Of a stretch of 46,566 bases of DNA, positions 23,136 to 31,402 are shown piece after piece. How positions within the stretch are numbered: position 1 is the stretch's first letter; each line of letters starts with the position of its first letter. The translations under genes were made by a program, and so were the position numbers. This DNA is from Sporosarcina obsidiansis. Lineage in GTDB: Bacteria > Bacillota > Bacilli > Bacillales_A > Planococcaceae. The notes under the pieces are model-generated. The model made no database searches, was not told the origin of the DNA, and saw nothing but the letters and a program-made list of their open reading frames with translations. The stretch is from the NCBI RefSeq assembly GCF_009651005.1, contig NZ_WHVW01000026.1, positions 1 to 46,566 of the forward strand, read 5' to 3'.

Positions 23136-23699
23136 TTACTTATTTCGAAGCGGCTCAAAAGCATTGGTCCAGGCATTGACCTGATCCAATAGCGTCGTTA
23201 CAGATCCTTCATGAAGGTTCGCCGGCTTGAATTCGCTCATATTGACGAAATCCGTAAACAGTGACATGGCCGGATGGGTTCTGACGGAAGCCACCTGCAA
23301 CTCCGCTAGAATGATGCGCAAGGATTCAGCTGCCCGTACGCCGCCCGAAGAACCATAGCTGACGATGCCTGCCGCCTTATTGTTCCATTCGACGTATAAA
23401 TAATCGATGGCATTCTTCAACGCCGACGTCACACCGTGATTGTATTCCGGACAAATAAAGACATAACCATCCAATTCTGCGATTTTTTGAGACCATGGGA
23501 TTGCTTCAGGAGTTTGATAATCCTGGCTGTAGGCAGCCGAAATCGGCTCTGCATACATCGGCAAATTGAAATCCTTCAGATCCACAATTTCGTATTCTGC
23601 GTCTCCACGTTTGTCCGCGATGCCTTTGACCCATTCCGCAACCTGCAGGCTGTTGCGCCCCGGCCGTGTACTTCCTGTGATAATGCCAATTTTCGTCAT
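23136..23699 (-). CDS. NADPH-dependent FMN reductase, 187 aa
   Basis: The ATG at 23699 has AGGAGG at ideal distance; upstream extension has no family similarity. Flavodoxin-like fold with FMN loop GSTRPGRNSLQVAEW, CPEYNHGVTSALKNAIDYLY and GIVSYGSSGGVRAAESLR. It is a close paralogue of the gene at 20795. Likely a two-electron quinone/azo reductase in the cytoplasm and part of the same detoxification theme, but transcribed as a single gene upstream of mhqR. No ATCTCGAA-type MhqR site is visible in its 5' region, so it may be regulated differently. Confidence 0.85.
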   Translation of the reverse strand: MTKIGIITGSTRPGRNSLQVAEWVKGIADKRGDAEYEIVDLKDFNLPMYAEPISAAYSQDYQTPEAIPWSQKIAELDGYVFICPEYNHGVTSALKNAIDYLYVEWNNKAAGIVSYGSSGGVRAAESLRIILAELQVASVRTHPAMSLFTDFVNMSEFKPANLHEGSVTTLLDQVNAWTNAFEPLRNK

Positions 23700-23895
23700 G
23701 AATAACTTCCTCCTCAATTTGTGATGGTTTCTAACTCTATGAACTTTCACTCCTTGATGTTCTCTCATCATAATGGATATAATTTTCAGTTTCAAATGAA
23801 ACACAGAACATTCTTTTATTTCTAGAAATTCTTTGCTGTCACCATACTCATCAGGCAATTACGTAATCAGTACGAAGAAGGTTTTCCTTCTTGAT

Positions 23896-24175
23896 TCACT
23901 TGGCTAAGATATCTGCGTATTCCGGATGAACCTCAAAATGGTACTTTTTAAACGGACAAAGCGGCACAATCAGTAGCTTTCTTCCCTAACGAACTCGATG
24001 ACTTGCGTTACCAATCTTTCCCCTACTCCCTGCCCTCGAATTTTATCACTGACATGCGTATGATCTACAATGATTTGTAAGGCGCCAACGGGTACATAAT
24101 GGAGTCGTCATCGGGATTTACTACATCCCCCCCGATAGAGAACTTATTCTCTCCCCGGTTGATGTCTATCAGTTT
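23896..24175 (-). pseudogene. GNAT acetyltransferase, YjdJ-like, frameshifted
   Basis: Reading across frames on the minus strand gives a short GNAT of the Acetyltransf_CG type: IDINRGENKFSIGG, then VVNPDDDSIM, QIIVDHTHVSDKIRGQGVG (acetyl-CoA loop), and LIVPLCPFKKYHFEVHPEYA before the stop at 23896. At least three frame breaks (in a run of eight G's, near 24100, and near 23975) destroy it. In Enterobacteria yjdI and yjdJ are neighbours in the same order, as here. Confidence 0.7.
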
Positions 24176-24460
24176 CCTGCCTCCTGACAGATTGAGCTTT
24201 TATCAAAAAAAGGTACATTAGTTGATTTTTCACATCCGCATAGGATGGCGCGATAGGTTTTCAATTCATTTTCTTCATGACGGATGCGAAGGTCGCCCGG
24301 CATCACGAGTTGCTGAGAAAGGGTGGAGGTGATGGTTGTCGGCAAATCCGGTTGTTCTTTACGCCAATATTGAAGGGCTCCGCTTGGGCATCGTTCAATC
24401 ACTTGTACAATGGAATCTGCATCCCCTTCATCCGGTGTTTTCCTTCTTAAATACGATTAA
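24169..24460 (-). pseudogene. YjdI-like iron-sulfur protein with CDGSH-like tail, degraded
   Basis: TPDEGDADSIVQVIERCPSG followed by ALQYW is the C-terminal half of the divergent 4Fe-4S mono-cluster domain of YjdI (Fer4_19), keeping only its last Cys. The tail (RAILCGCEKSTNVPFFDKSS) resembles a CDGSH iron-sulfur domain but lacks the canonical CDGSH Cys and His. Upstream the frame breaks at VFKKE and the N-terminal cysteines and start are missing. It overlaps the start of the YjdJ-like remnant, so the two were once a translationally coupled pair. Confidence 0.6.
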
Positions 24461-24490
24461 CTCAATGAACTAGGGTATTCCCTCATTTAC

Positions 24491-25447
24491 TTAATGGGCA
24501 ATTTTAACAATCGGTTTAATGGTAAATCCAACTTTTGAATCTTCAAATGCCTGGTTGATGTCTTCGAAGTCATAAAACTTCACCAATTTATCAAATGGGA
24601 ATTTTCCTTCTTTATAGTATTGCACTAATCGAGGAATGTGAGTTTGCGGCACTGAATCGCCTTGTACCGTACCGACCACACTTTTCCCCTCCATTAAGAT
24701 ATCATTGGTGAAGTTGATCATTACATCTCCACCCAAGCCGACAATTGACACTGTGCCAGAAACCCGCAACGCATGAATAGATTGTTTAATGACTGGAGCC
24801 GCACCGGTTGTCTCGATTGCATAGTGGACGCCGCCATCTGTAATTTCTTTAATCTCTTTTAATACATCTACTTCTTTTCCGTTCTGGGTATGTGTAGCAC
24901 CTAATTCTCTGGCCAATTCTAACCGGTTTTCATGGAGATCCACGACGATAATATGTTTCAATCCCATAATTTTAGCTGCCATGACCGCACTTAAGCCAAC
25001 CGCACCGCCACCCTAAATGGCGATTGATGTACCCGGTTCCGGTCGCAGGCTGTTCATAACTGTTCCACTTCCGGTTTGAATGCCACAGCCTAATGGCCCC
25101 AATAAGGCTAAGTCGACATCTTTATCCACTTTAACCACGTTATTTTTATTTGCAATGGAGTATGTCGCGAAAGACGACTGACCAAAAAATGAAGAAACTG
25201 GTGATTGTGCTGATGAATCCGGTTGGATCCATCTTTCGATTTACCGCCAAAGTTAAGTTCCACTGTCCGTTCGCATAAATTCTGATGGCCGGTTAAACAT
25301 TGGCTGCATTCGCCGCAATAAGGATTGGAAAGAACTACATGGTCACCGGGCTCAACATTTGTAACGGTCGCGCCCACTTTTACAACGATGCCTGCCCCTT
25401 CATGTCCGAGTACCGCAGGGAACGGAGCGCCTCTTCCGCTGATCTTT
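24491..25447 (-). pseudogene. Zinc-dependent alcohol dehydrogenase (MDR), disrupted
   Basis: Medium-chain dehydrogenase of the aryl/benzyl alcohol dehydrogenase type. The N-terminal zinc-binding half survives as PFPAVLGHEGAGIVVKVG and NPYCGECSQCLTGHQNLC (four structural-zinc cysteines). The NAD-binding half (MGLKHIIVVDLHENRLELAR) and C-terminus are intact to the stop at 24491. It is inactivated three ways: the first roughly 45 codons, including the catalytic Cys motif, are missing at the junction with the 49-bp repeat at 25445; there is a frameshift near 25225; and there is a TAG at about 25014 in the nucleotide-binding loop before GGGAVGLSAVMAAK. Confidence 0.85.
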
Positions 25448-25493
25448 TGCTGCAATTTTCTTAACGTTGTAAATCTGCATTTTCCTGATGGTG
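25445..25493. repeat. 49-bp repeat, copy 2, at the break of the dehydrogenase pseudogene
   Basis: Same sequence as 15158-15206 with three mismatches. It begins exactly where similarity to alcohol dehydrogenase ends, which is what the end of an insertion element left at a truncation point would look like. The body of the element is gone. Confidence 0.55.
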
Positions 25494-25505
25494 TCTAAAT
25501 ACGCT

Positions 25506-26345
25506 TTACTTCCCTAGATAGCTTCGAATCTTCCTACTTTTATTTCGAATCCGCGACTGATCATCTAGGACAGGTGGAAAGTTCGTGACGAGCTCGAACA
25601 ATTCTTCTGTCTGCGAATACTCGTTAAAATCGACATGTCTCGTTCGAATCATATCGATTAGAATGTCCAAATAATTATCAATCGTATATGTGTCTTCAAA
25701 GGATCGTGCGTCTATAATTCGTTTAACTGAGCCTAGCATCTGCGTCAAAAACCAATGTAAGTCCTCATCGAGCAAACCGTAATAATGCAAACCTGCTGTC
25801 ATATGGTATTTATGCTTTCCTTCTAAAAGCGCCTCTTCTATATCTTCTCTTGCAAACTCTTCATCGTCATCGCCCAGATGATATGTTTCATTGGGTTCTT
25901 CTACTACAGTCAGTCGACTGATGAAGTCTGCAAAATTCTCAGCAATTTGTATCTTTTCGTTCGTATCCAGATCTATGTGCACAATAGGTGGATTATCTCC
26001 TGTGTATCTGCGGTAGTCGAGCGCAATCCACTCGTGGCTATCTCCATGTAAGTAGACGAACCGGTTTGATAAACCCCATTCTCTTCGTGTATAGGAATCA
26101 ACCACTATCCCTTCACCGCTTTTTTGACCGATACCATTTATATAATCGATTTCAAGATAGCCATCTTCTAATTCTTCATTCATTAATTTTTTCAGGTGAA
26201 GTTCTCCGCCATTTTGTATGTACATCAATTCGATATATGCTGCTGGCAACTTCACCTTCAAATTCTTTTCTGCAGCCTCGATTATCTCGCTTGAAACGTC
26301 CTCCAAATGATAGGGATCAAAATAATCATCTGTAAAAATATTCAT
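25506..26345 (-). CDS. SMI1/KNR4 (SUKH) family protein, 279 aa
   Basis: The ATG at 26345 follows CAGGAGGC and gives MNIFTDDYFDPYHLED. Residues about 15-140 form a SUKH domain: IIEAAEKNLKVKLPAAYIELM, QNGGEL, DGYLEIDYINGIG, and VYLHGDSHEWIALDYR with PPIVHID. The C-terminal half is acidic and helical without recognised domain. SUKH proteins often act as immunity proteins for contact-dependent or polymorphic toxins, but free-standing chromosomal copies are common in Bacillales with unknown role. No toxin gene is adjacent. Confidence 0.75.
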   Translation of the reverse strand: MNIFTDDYFDPYHLEDVSSEIIEAAEKNLKVKLPAAYIELMYIQNGGELHLKKLMNEELEDGYLEIDYINGIGQKSGEGIVVDSYTRREWGLSNRFVYLHGDSHEWIALDYRRYTGDNPPIVHIDLDTNEKIQIAENFADFISRLTVVEEPNETYHLGDDDEEFAREDIEEALLEGKHKYHMTAGLHYYGLLDEDLHWFLTQMLGSVKRIIDARSFEDTYTIDNYLDILIDMIRTRHVDFNEYSQTEELFELVTNFPPVLDDQSRIRNKSRKIRSYLGK

Positions 26346-26364
26346 TACGGCCTCCTGCACACAC

Positions 26365-26613
26365 TCAGTAAATAGAATCATCTATTTCCCTCTGCATCTC
26401 TTCCCAACATACTTTATGTTTCACTTGTGGAATCCTGTAAAATTGTTCATAGCGACACATCTTGCAAGAACAATGAACTTTTCCTTTGCTTAGTGTTCCG
26501 CGAATCGGCATATGCTTTTCTTCGATGTGTAAAACGTTTTGTAAAATAGAAGATTTCTTTTGAATCACGCGCTCGCGTTGATGGCGCGTATAAGCTCTTG
26601 AACGGTTTTTCAT
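26365..26613 (-). CDS. Small Cys-containing hypothetical protein, 82 aa
   Basis: ATG after GGGAGCTGAC. The product is basic at its N-terminus (KNRSRAYTRHQRERVIQKK) and has a possible zinc site CSCKMC with a further Cys near VKHKVCWEEM. Small proteins of this type are common in Bacillales with no assigned function. Its stop lies 19 nt before the start of the SUKH gene, so the two may be co-transcribed. I cannot assign a role. Confidence 0.55.
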   Translation of the reverse strand: MKNRSRAYTRHQRERVIQKKSSILQNVLHIEEKHMPIRGTLSKGKVHCSCKMCRYEQFYRIPQVKHKVCWEEMQREIDDSIY

Positions 26614-26750
26614 GTAGAGTCAGCTCCCTTGATTAACCCTAGCTTGCAAAATGTCTCAAAGGATAGATAGGTACACCTTACAAGCTAGGTATGGAGCTGG
26701 ATAACTTAAATATTTGGTTCATTTTCTACTTCCTTTCTGTTGATAAGTCG

Positions 26751-27404
26751 TTATAAAACACGCTCGTTCTCACCATCGATCAATTTAATATGAATATCCC
26801 GCGATGCTCCACCAGCCATGTGATTGGAGACGTTAGACACATCCAGCAACTCATTCAGAGAAATCGTTTCTTCCTGATTTGCTGCAATCGTTATCTTGTA
26901 CGGACCAGCAATATTCATTAGCGACTCCATCCGAGTTTGATCCTTTTCGTAATAGCTATCCAAAAATTCCACTTCGAATAAAACGGCTTCATTGCTTCGA
27001 TTTTGCAGCACAACTTGGCATTTTCCATCCACTATATTCTCGCTTTCGGACTCAAATTCACACTTACCATTACCGTCATACGAGATGACTGCAATGCCGC
27101 TTGCCAGTGTTTCTTGATAGACCGTGATGAGAATCCTAGGGAGAAATGCATAGAACAGAATAACGAATACAATTGATAGGATATAATATTTCTTTAAGCT
27201 ATTTATAAGCAATGCAATTGCGATGATGAACAAAATCGACCCCAAAATCCCTAATAAATTTATTCCCTCTGAGTTTTGGAGTGGAAACGACATGAATACG
27301 TAACTGGCCCCAAACAATGGATTATTAGGAAATGGGAAAAACAAATACATACAGATGCACAAAATAACAACTGAACTGATGAATGCCATCTTATTTTTTA
27401 TCAA
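26751..27404 (-). CDS. Hypothetical membrane protein, 217 aa
   Basis: The N-terminal 100 residues hold about four hydrophobic helices (for example MAFISSVVILCICMYLFF, GILGSILFIIAIALLINSL and ILSIVFVILFYAFLP). They are followed by a soluble, beta-rich C-terminal domain with two Cys (GNGKCEFE; DGKCQVVL) that may be extracytoplasmic. Not recognised. The listed start is a TTG; an in-frame ATG five codons later is also possible. It is followed on the same strand by other small genes, without clear operon evidence. Confidence 0.55.
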   Translation of the reverse strand: MIKNKMAFISSVVILCICMYLFFPFPNNPLFGASYVFMSFPLQNSEGINLLGILGSILFIIAIALLINSLKKYYILSIVFVILFYAFLPRILITVYQETLASGIAVISYDGNGKCEFESESENIVDGKCQVVLQNRSNEAVLFEVEFLDSYYEKDQTRMESLMNIAGPYKITIAANQEETISLNELLDVSNVSNHMAGGASRDIHIKLIDGENERVL

Positions 27405-27454
27405 CTTTTCCCTTCTACGTACTCTACAGTAAAAACGTAAAACTTATAGCGACT

Positions 27455-27907
27455 TCACCTATTCGCCAGTTCCTCAATAATATTATCAAGAAACTTCATA
27501 TCATGGGCATAAGAATTACATACCCAAACGCCTATTGAAATGAATAAAATCAAAGTACCGAAGAAAAGTATTTTGCTTTTTAATCTAAAAAAATTCAGTA
27601 ATCCAATAAGCACAGTTCCGGTAAACAAAAGACTTACATACCATAATCGCTTCAAGTGATCTATGTCATTTTTTAATAATCCAATGCGGACCTCATTATT
27701 TTCCGTTTCTTTCACGATATACGTTTCCTTGCTAATGGCTCCTTGGTCTATATACACCTCATGATTGCTCGTTGTAATACCATAGCCTCCCGGGTAAAAG
27801 TTAAAAAGAGCCGCAAGAGCAATCAATAATGCAATTGGCAATAGGATTAATGTCAGATATAGATTTACTCTTTTAGTAGTAAATTTGTCTTTCTTCACAT
27901 GATTCAT
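27455..27907 (-). CDS. Hypothetical membrane protein, 150 aa
   Basis: ATG start 12 nt after the GNAT gene, so probably co-transcribed with it. Three hydrophobic helices (LYLTLILLPIALLIALAAL; WYVSLLFTGTVLIGLLNFF; ILFFGTLILFISIGVWV) with a polar segment between the first and second that may be extracellular. No family recognised. The neighbouring membrane genes at 26751 and 28601 are of similar style but not obviously homologous. Confidence 0.5.
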   Translation of the reverse strand: MNHVKKDKFTTKRVNLYLTLILLPIALLIALAALFNFYPGGYGITTSNHEVYIDQGAISKETYIVKETENNEVRIGLLKNDIDHLKRLWYVSLLFTGTVLIGLLNFFRLKSKILFFGTLILFISIGVWVCNSYAHDMKFLDNIIEELANR

Positions 27908-27919
27908 CCACTCACTCCA

Positions 27920-28387
27920 CTAAAGGTATTTTTCCATACAAGCAACTCTAATATCGATCCCGCTTGGCTTCTGCAAAACTTCCTCTTGATAGACATCGTA
28001 GCCAATCGATTGATAAAACGCTAGATTTTTAGGCAAAGACATTCGAACTTTGCATTGAATCGTAGAGAGTTTATTTTGTTTTGCGTACGTCTCTAAAAAT
28101 CGCAACAGTTCCTTCGCAATCCCTTGCCCTTGTCTTTCTGGAATGACAGATAACCTAAAAAAATACAGACGATGATCTTCCAGTTGAAAACGAACCATTG
28201 CGACCGGCTCATCCTGCATATAACCAATTAACGCCTTCTCCCCTTTTTCTAGTGCCGCTGTTATCGTTGGCACCGTTTCCTCTAACGCACTAGAAGGAGG
28301 GATTTCATTCTTATACTCAAGAAACGCTTTGATCATGACGTCATGAATGATGGGTGCGTCATTTGCTGTGGCCAATTTAATTTTCAT
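27920..28387 (-). CDS. GNAT family N-acetyltransferase, 155 aa
   Basis: Acetyl-CoA dependent acetyltransferase. The ATG at 28387 (AGAGAGG upstream) gives MKIKLATANDAPIIHDVM, the usual GNAT beginning. The acetyl-CoA-binding motif A is LSVIPERQGQGIAKELL (pattern Q/R-x-x-G-x-G/A), followed by NLAFYQSIGYDV in motif B. The substrate is unknown, as usual for single-domain GNATs; related Bacillus proteins of this length carry similar 'hdvmikAF' starts. It is the upstream gene of a pair with the 150-aa membrane protein. Confidence 0.8.
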   Translation of the reverse strand: MKIKLATANDAPIIHDVMIKAFLEYKNEIPPSSALEETVPTITAALEKGEKALIGYMQDEPVAMVRFQLEDHRLYFFRLSVIPERQGQGIAKELLRFLETYAKQNKLSTIQCKVRMSLPKNLAFYQSIGYDVYQEEVLQKPSGIDIRVACMEKYL

Positions 28388-28600
28388 ACCGAACCTCTCT
28401 TTATTTGGAAAAGTTATCTTGTTGGTTTTGCTACGATCTCTGAACATAGTTGGCAAGCGAAATAGGATCACAGTCCCTTATATACTTCTCTTCCGCAGGG
28501 AAATATCTGCGCTTGTACTTGTCAATAATTTTCTCTTTACTTCCAATATACATATCCCTCTTGATTACTCGATTACGTCTAGATGGTTAAAACTGTGATA

Positions 28601-28939
28601 TCAACGCAAGAAAGCGATAAAGAGCACCGCAATCAGCATAAGTATAACGATAGCTTTGAAATTTTGACGTATACTGTTGGCCTTCCACTGTCGAATCAAC
28701 TCAATAGAAAAACCGACAAGACATAATAAGATACCAATAGCTCCTAAAGTTACATTCCTAAAAATCACCCAACCCATTATAAAAGTGATCAGCCCCATTA
28801 CTGGAAGTATTTCCAATATGAATAAGAGTGGTTGTTTTCGTTGTTTAGTTGTTAGTTCCCTTAGATCTTTTCGTAATGCATTCAGAAACATAACTATCAC
28901 CAAACCTGCGACTGCGATTTTGATAGCCAATACCAACAC
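28601..28939 (-). CDS. Small membrane protein, 112 aa
   Basis: GTG start after AAGGAGTG. Four hydrophobic segments (LAIKIAVAGLVIVMFLNAL; LLFILEILPVMGLITFIMGW; GAIGILLCLVGFSIEL; AIVILMLIAVLFIAFL) with basic loops (RQWKANSIRQNFK). Positive residues favour a four-helix protein with both ends on the same side. Function and family not recognised. Confidence 0.55.
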   Translation of the reverse strand: MLVLAIKIAVAGLVIVMFLNALRKDLRELTTKQRKQPLLFILEILPVMGLITFIMGWVIFRNVTLGAIGILLCLVGFSIELIRQWKANSIRQNFKAIVILMLIAVLFIAFLR

Positions 28940-29035
28940 TGGTCACTCCTTTTTTAAGTCCGTTGTAATAATGGCTAAGCACCAAAATTATCTTTTTCAT
29001 TTATCATACCATATGACAACTATTTTCCATTAAGC

Positions 29036-29063
29036 AGAAAAAGCATTGCCCGTAAGCAATGCT
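29036..29063 (-). terminator. Terminator of the Lrp-type regulator gene
   Basis: AGCATTGC / GCAATGCT stem, followed on the minus strand by TTTTT, about 40 nt past the stop codon. Confidence 0.65.
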
Positions 29064-29103
29064 CCCTCTTGCTACTTCCTACATCAGGATAACATTCGGG
29101 TGT

Positions 29104-29547
29104 TTATTTAAAAGGCCTATAATCCACCACCGAAGATAGCTTTATCAATGTGGACGGCTCCCCATACTCTAACGAAGAATCAATGAATTCCTCAAGACAC
29201 TGAATAGATTCGGCTACGATCTTTACTACATAGCTAAACTGGCCTGCGATTCGATGACATTCCACTACGTTCGGATGACTTTTACAGAACTCCCTAAATA
29301 ATTCCCCTTGTTTCGTATCGAATAAAATAAAGGCGGTTACACGTTTATTAAGTTTTTCAGGATCAATAATTGCTCGATACCCTGTGATGACCCCTCTATC
29401 TTCCAACTTTTTTACCCTTTCTGTTGCGGCGGGTGTTGAAAGTCTAACTTTCTTCCCTAATTCCGTCATAGACATACGTGCATTCTCTTGAAGTGCAATC
29501 AGAATGGATTGATCAATTTCATCCAAGTAGGATCTTCCTTTCACCAT
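29104..29547 (-). CDS. Lrp/AsnC family transcriptional regulator, 147 aa
   Basis: N-terminal HTH (residues about 8-60): LDEIDQSILIALQENARMSM, TELGKKVRLSTPAATERVKKL and EDRGVITGYRAII. The C-terminal RAM/ligand-sensing domain includes HPNVVECHRIAGQFSYVVKI. It is a typical feast/famine regulator that binds an amino acid and forms octamers. It is divergent from the RimL-like acetyltransferase at 29690 (143 nt apart), which may be its target. Proline dehydrogenase lies just beyond, but regulation of it is speculation. Confidence 0.87.
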   Translation of the reverse strand: MVKGRSYLDEIDQSILIALQENARMSMTELGKKVRLSTPAATERVKKLEDRGVITGYRAIIDPEKLNKRVTAFILFDTKQGELFREFCKSHPNVVECHRIAGQFSYVVKIVAESIQCLEEFIDSSLEYGEPSTLIKLSSVVDYRPFK

Positions 29548-29689
29548 ATAATTTAAAGTAAACTTCTAGAAAACAAATAAAAACTAAAGTATTTAACAAA
29601 ACAAGCTTAATCTATCTATGTAAGCAACGCAATCTATCCTATAAAATTGTATGTAATAATCTAAATAATCTAGTAGGAGCGATTGACCA

Positions 29690-30280
29690 ATGAATAATTT
29701 TTTTCAAAATGAAATCATCTTAGAGAATGCGAAAGTCGTACTTGTTCCCTTTACCTTAGAATATAAAGATTCTCTAAAAGAGATTGCTTTGGATGAGTCT
29801 TTGTGGACGTACATGGGATTATGTATTTGTACAGAAGAGGAGTTGGAAGCGTATATACATTCAACTATCAATGAAAAAACAGAGGAGAAGTCGTATCCAT
29901 TTATTATTCTGGATCAAGAAACGAAAAACGTCATGGGGAGCACTCGATTTGGCAATATAAATTTTCATAATAAAAGACTAGAAATAGGTTGGACTTGGTT
30001 GGGGACAAAATTTCAAGGAACTGGTGTCAATAAGGCATGTAAATTTGAATTATTAAAGTACTCTTTTGAGAATATGAACTTTAACAGAGTCCAATTTAGT
30101 GCAGATATAGACAATATCCGTTCTCAGAAAGCTATTGTAAAACTAGGAGCTACGCAAGAAGGAATCTTTCGCAGTAACTACATAGATCAACACGGAAATA
30201 CGAGAGACGATGTATATTTTAGTATGATCCAAGATGAATGGCAGGATGTGAAAAAGAAAAATTTCAGCGAGTTCGCATAA
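29690..30280 (+). CDS. GNAT acetyltransferase, RimJ/RimL-like, 196 aa
   Basis: ATG after GTAGGAGCG. RimL-type GNAT fold: LENAKVVLVPFTLEYKDSLK start, NVMGSTRFGNINFHNKRLEI, the acetyl-CoA loop LGTKFQGTGVNKACKFELL, and the diagnostic ADIDNIRSQKAIVKLGATQ with GIFRSNYI. Such proteins acetylate amino groups of proteins, polyamines or drugs; the substrate is unknown. The Lrp-type gene is divergent. A convergent hairpin terminator separates it from proline dehydrogenase. Confidence 0.82.
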   Translation: MNNFFQNEIILENAKVVLVPFTLEYKDSLKEIALDESLWTYMGLCICTEEELEAYIHSTINEKTEEKSYPFIILDQETKNVMGSTRFGNINFHNKRLEIGWTWLGTKFQGTGVNKACKFELLKYSFENMNFNRVQFSADIDNIRSQKAIVKLGATQEGIFRSNYIDQHGNTRDDVYFSMIQDEWQDVKKKNFSEFA

Positions 30281-30295
30281 TTTTATTATGTAAAC

Positions 30296-30328
30296 AAGGC
30301 TGCCACTGAAAAGTTTCAGGACAGCCTT
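30296..30328. terminator. Convergent terminator
   Basis: AAGGCTG / CAGCCTT stem with inner pairing (ACTGAAA...TTTCAGG) between the stops of the acetyltransferase gene and the proline dehydrogenase gene. Flanking T/A content is modest. Confidence 0.5.
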
Positions 30329-30337
30329 CATTTCGTC

Positions 30338-31312
30338 TTATTTCCCTCGCTTCGATAATCGACCTAGCACAAATGCACCTGCAGCCAAACCAATCATCGT
30401 ATTCGTTTTCTTATTGAACATTTGCTTTATCATTAAATTCACATTTTGCGGACGTTCCGCCAATCTACGCATGAAGTACCCATACCAGTCCTTCCCAAAA
30501 GGTACGTATGTACAGAAACGATACCCTTCCCTAGCGAGTACTAGCTGCAAATCTTTGCGGAAACCGTACAGCATCTGAAACTCAAATTGATCGCGTGAAA
30601 TGTCATGCTCTTCTACAAAACGTTTGACGTGATCAATGATTTTATCATCATGCGTGGCGATAGAAGTAAATGTTCCATGAAGTAAATGCCACTCAATGAT
30701 TTGGATGAAATTCTCGTCGATCTCTTGCTTTTGCTGATAAGCGACCGCTGGAGATTCTTTATATGCACCTTTCACCAAACGCATTCGCATATCACGATGG
30801 GCACGTGTATCTTCTAGTGCACGATGAAAATAGGCTTGAATGACGGTTCCAATGTTCGTATAACCTGCTTTCACTAATTCATCCACTAGGCGGAATGTCG
30901 GTTCAAGCCGCGGATAGTTCTCCATATCTAAGTTCACAAAGATCTGATCGCGGCTTGCCTGCTCCACAATTTCTATTATTTGTTCTTTGCAAAATTCATA
31001 ATCGATATCCAGTCCGAGCTGAGACGGTTTTATAGAGAGGTGTGCATCCACTTGTCGCTCGCGGATCGCATCTACTACTGCTAAGATCTGTTCTTTCGCC
31101 TGTATGGCCTCGTGTTTGTCATAAACAAATTCACCAAGATTGTCAATCGTACATGAAATGCCTGCTTGATTCAGTTCTTTGACGCTTTCCATCATTTCTG
31201 CGATATTGGTACCGGCAACTACTTGCTGGGCTCCAAGTCGTAAACCATAGTTCTGAGCGGCATGGTTCAATAATTGATTTTCTGATAAACCGATAAAGAA
31301 ATCTCGTAGCAT
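30338..31312 (-). CDS. putB: Proline dehydrogenase, 324 aa
   Basis: FAD enzyme oxidising L-proline to pyrroline-5-carboxylate, the first step of proline catabolism. TIM-barrel segments characteristic of the monofunctional bacterial enzyme are present: THDDKIIDHVKRFVEEHDI, FEFQMLYGFRKDLQLVLAREG, RVYVPFG-like RFCTYVPFGKDWYGYFMRRLAERP, and the hallmark RMRLVKGAYKES. The ATG at 31312 is preferred because GAGGTGG sits 6-7 nt upstream. The C-terminal AAGAFVLGRLSKRGK is an extra tail of about 20 residues. No P5C dehydrogenase gene is adjacent. Confidence 0.9.
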   Translation of the reverse strand: MLRDFFIGLSENQLLNHAAQNYGLRLGAQQVVAGTNIAEMMESVKELNQAGISCTIDNLGEFVYDKHEAIQAKEQILAVVDAIRERQVDAHLSIKPSQLGLDIDYEFCKEQIIEIVEQASRDQIFVNLDMENYPRLEPTFRLVDELVKAGYTNIGTVIQAYFHRALEDTRAHRDMRMRLVKGAYKESPAVAYQQKQEIDENFIQIIEWHLLHGTFTSIATHDDKIIDHVKRFVEEHDISRDQFEFQMLYGFRKDLQLVLAREGYRFCTYVPFGKDWYGYFMRRLAERPQNVNLMIKQMFNKKTNTMIGLAAGAFVLGRLSKRGK

Positions 31313-31402
31313 ACATTCCACCTCATTTGTATAATCTATCTAATGGAATTATAGCACTACTTCCCCATCGTTTCCTATACATATTGTATCCTCACTTTGT
31401 CT

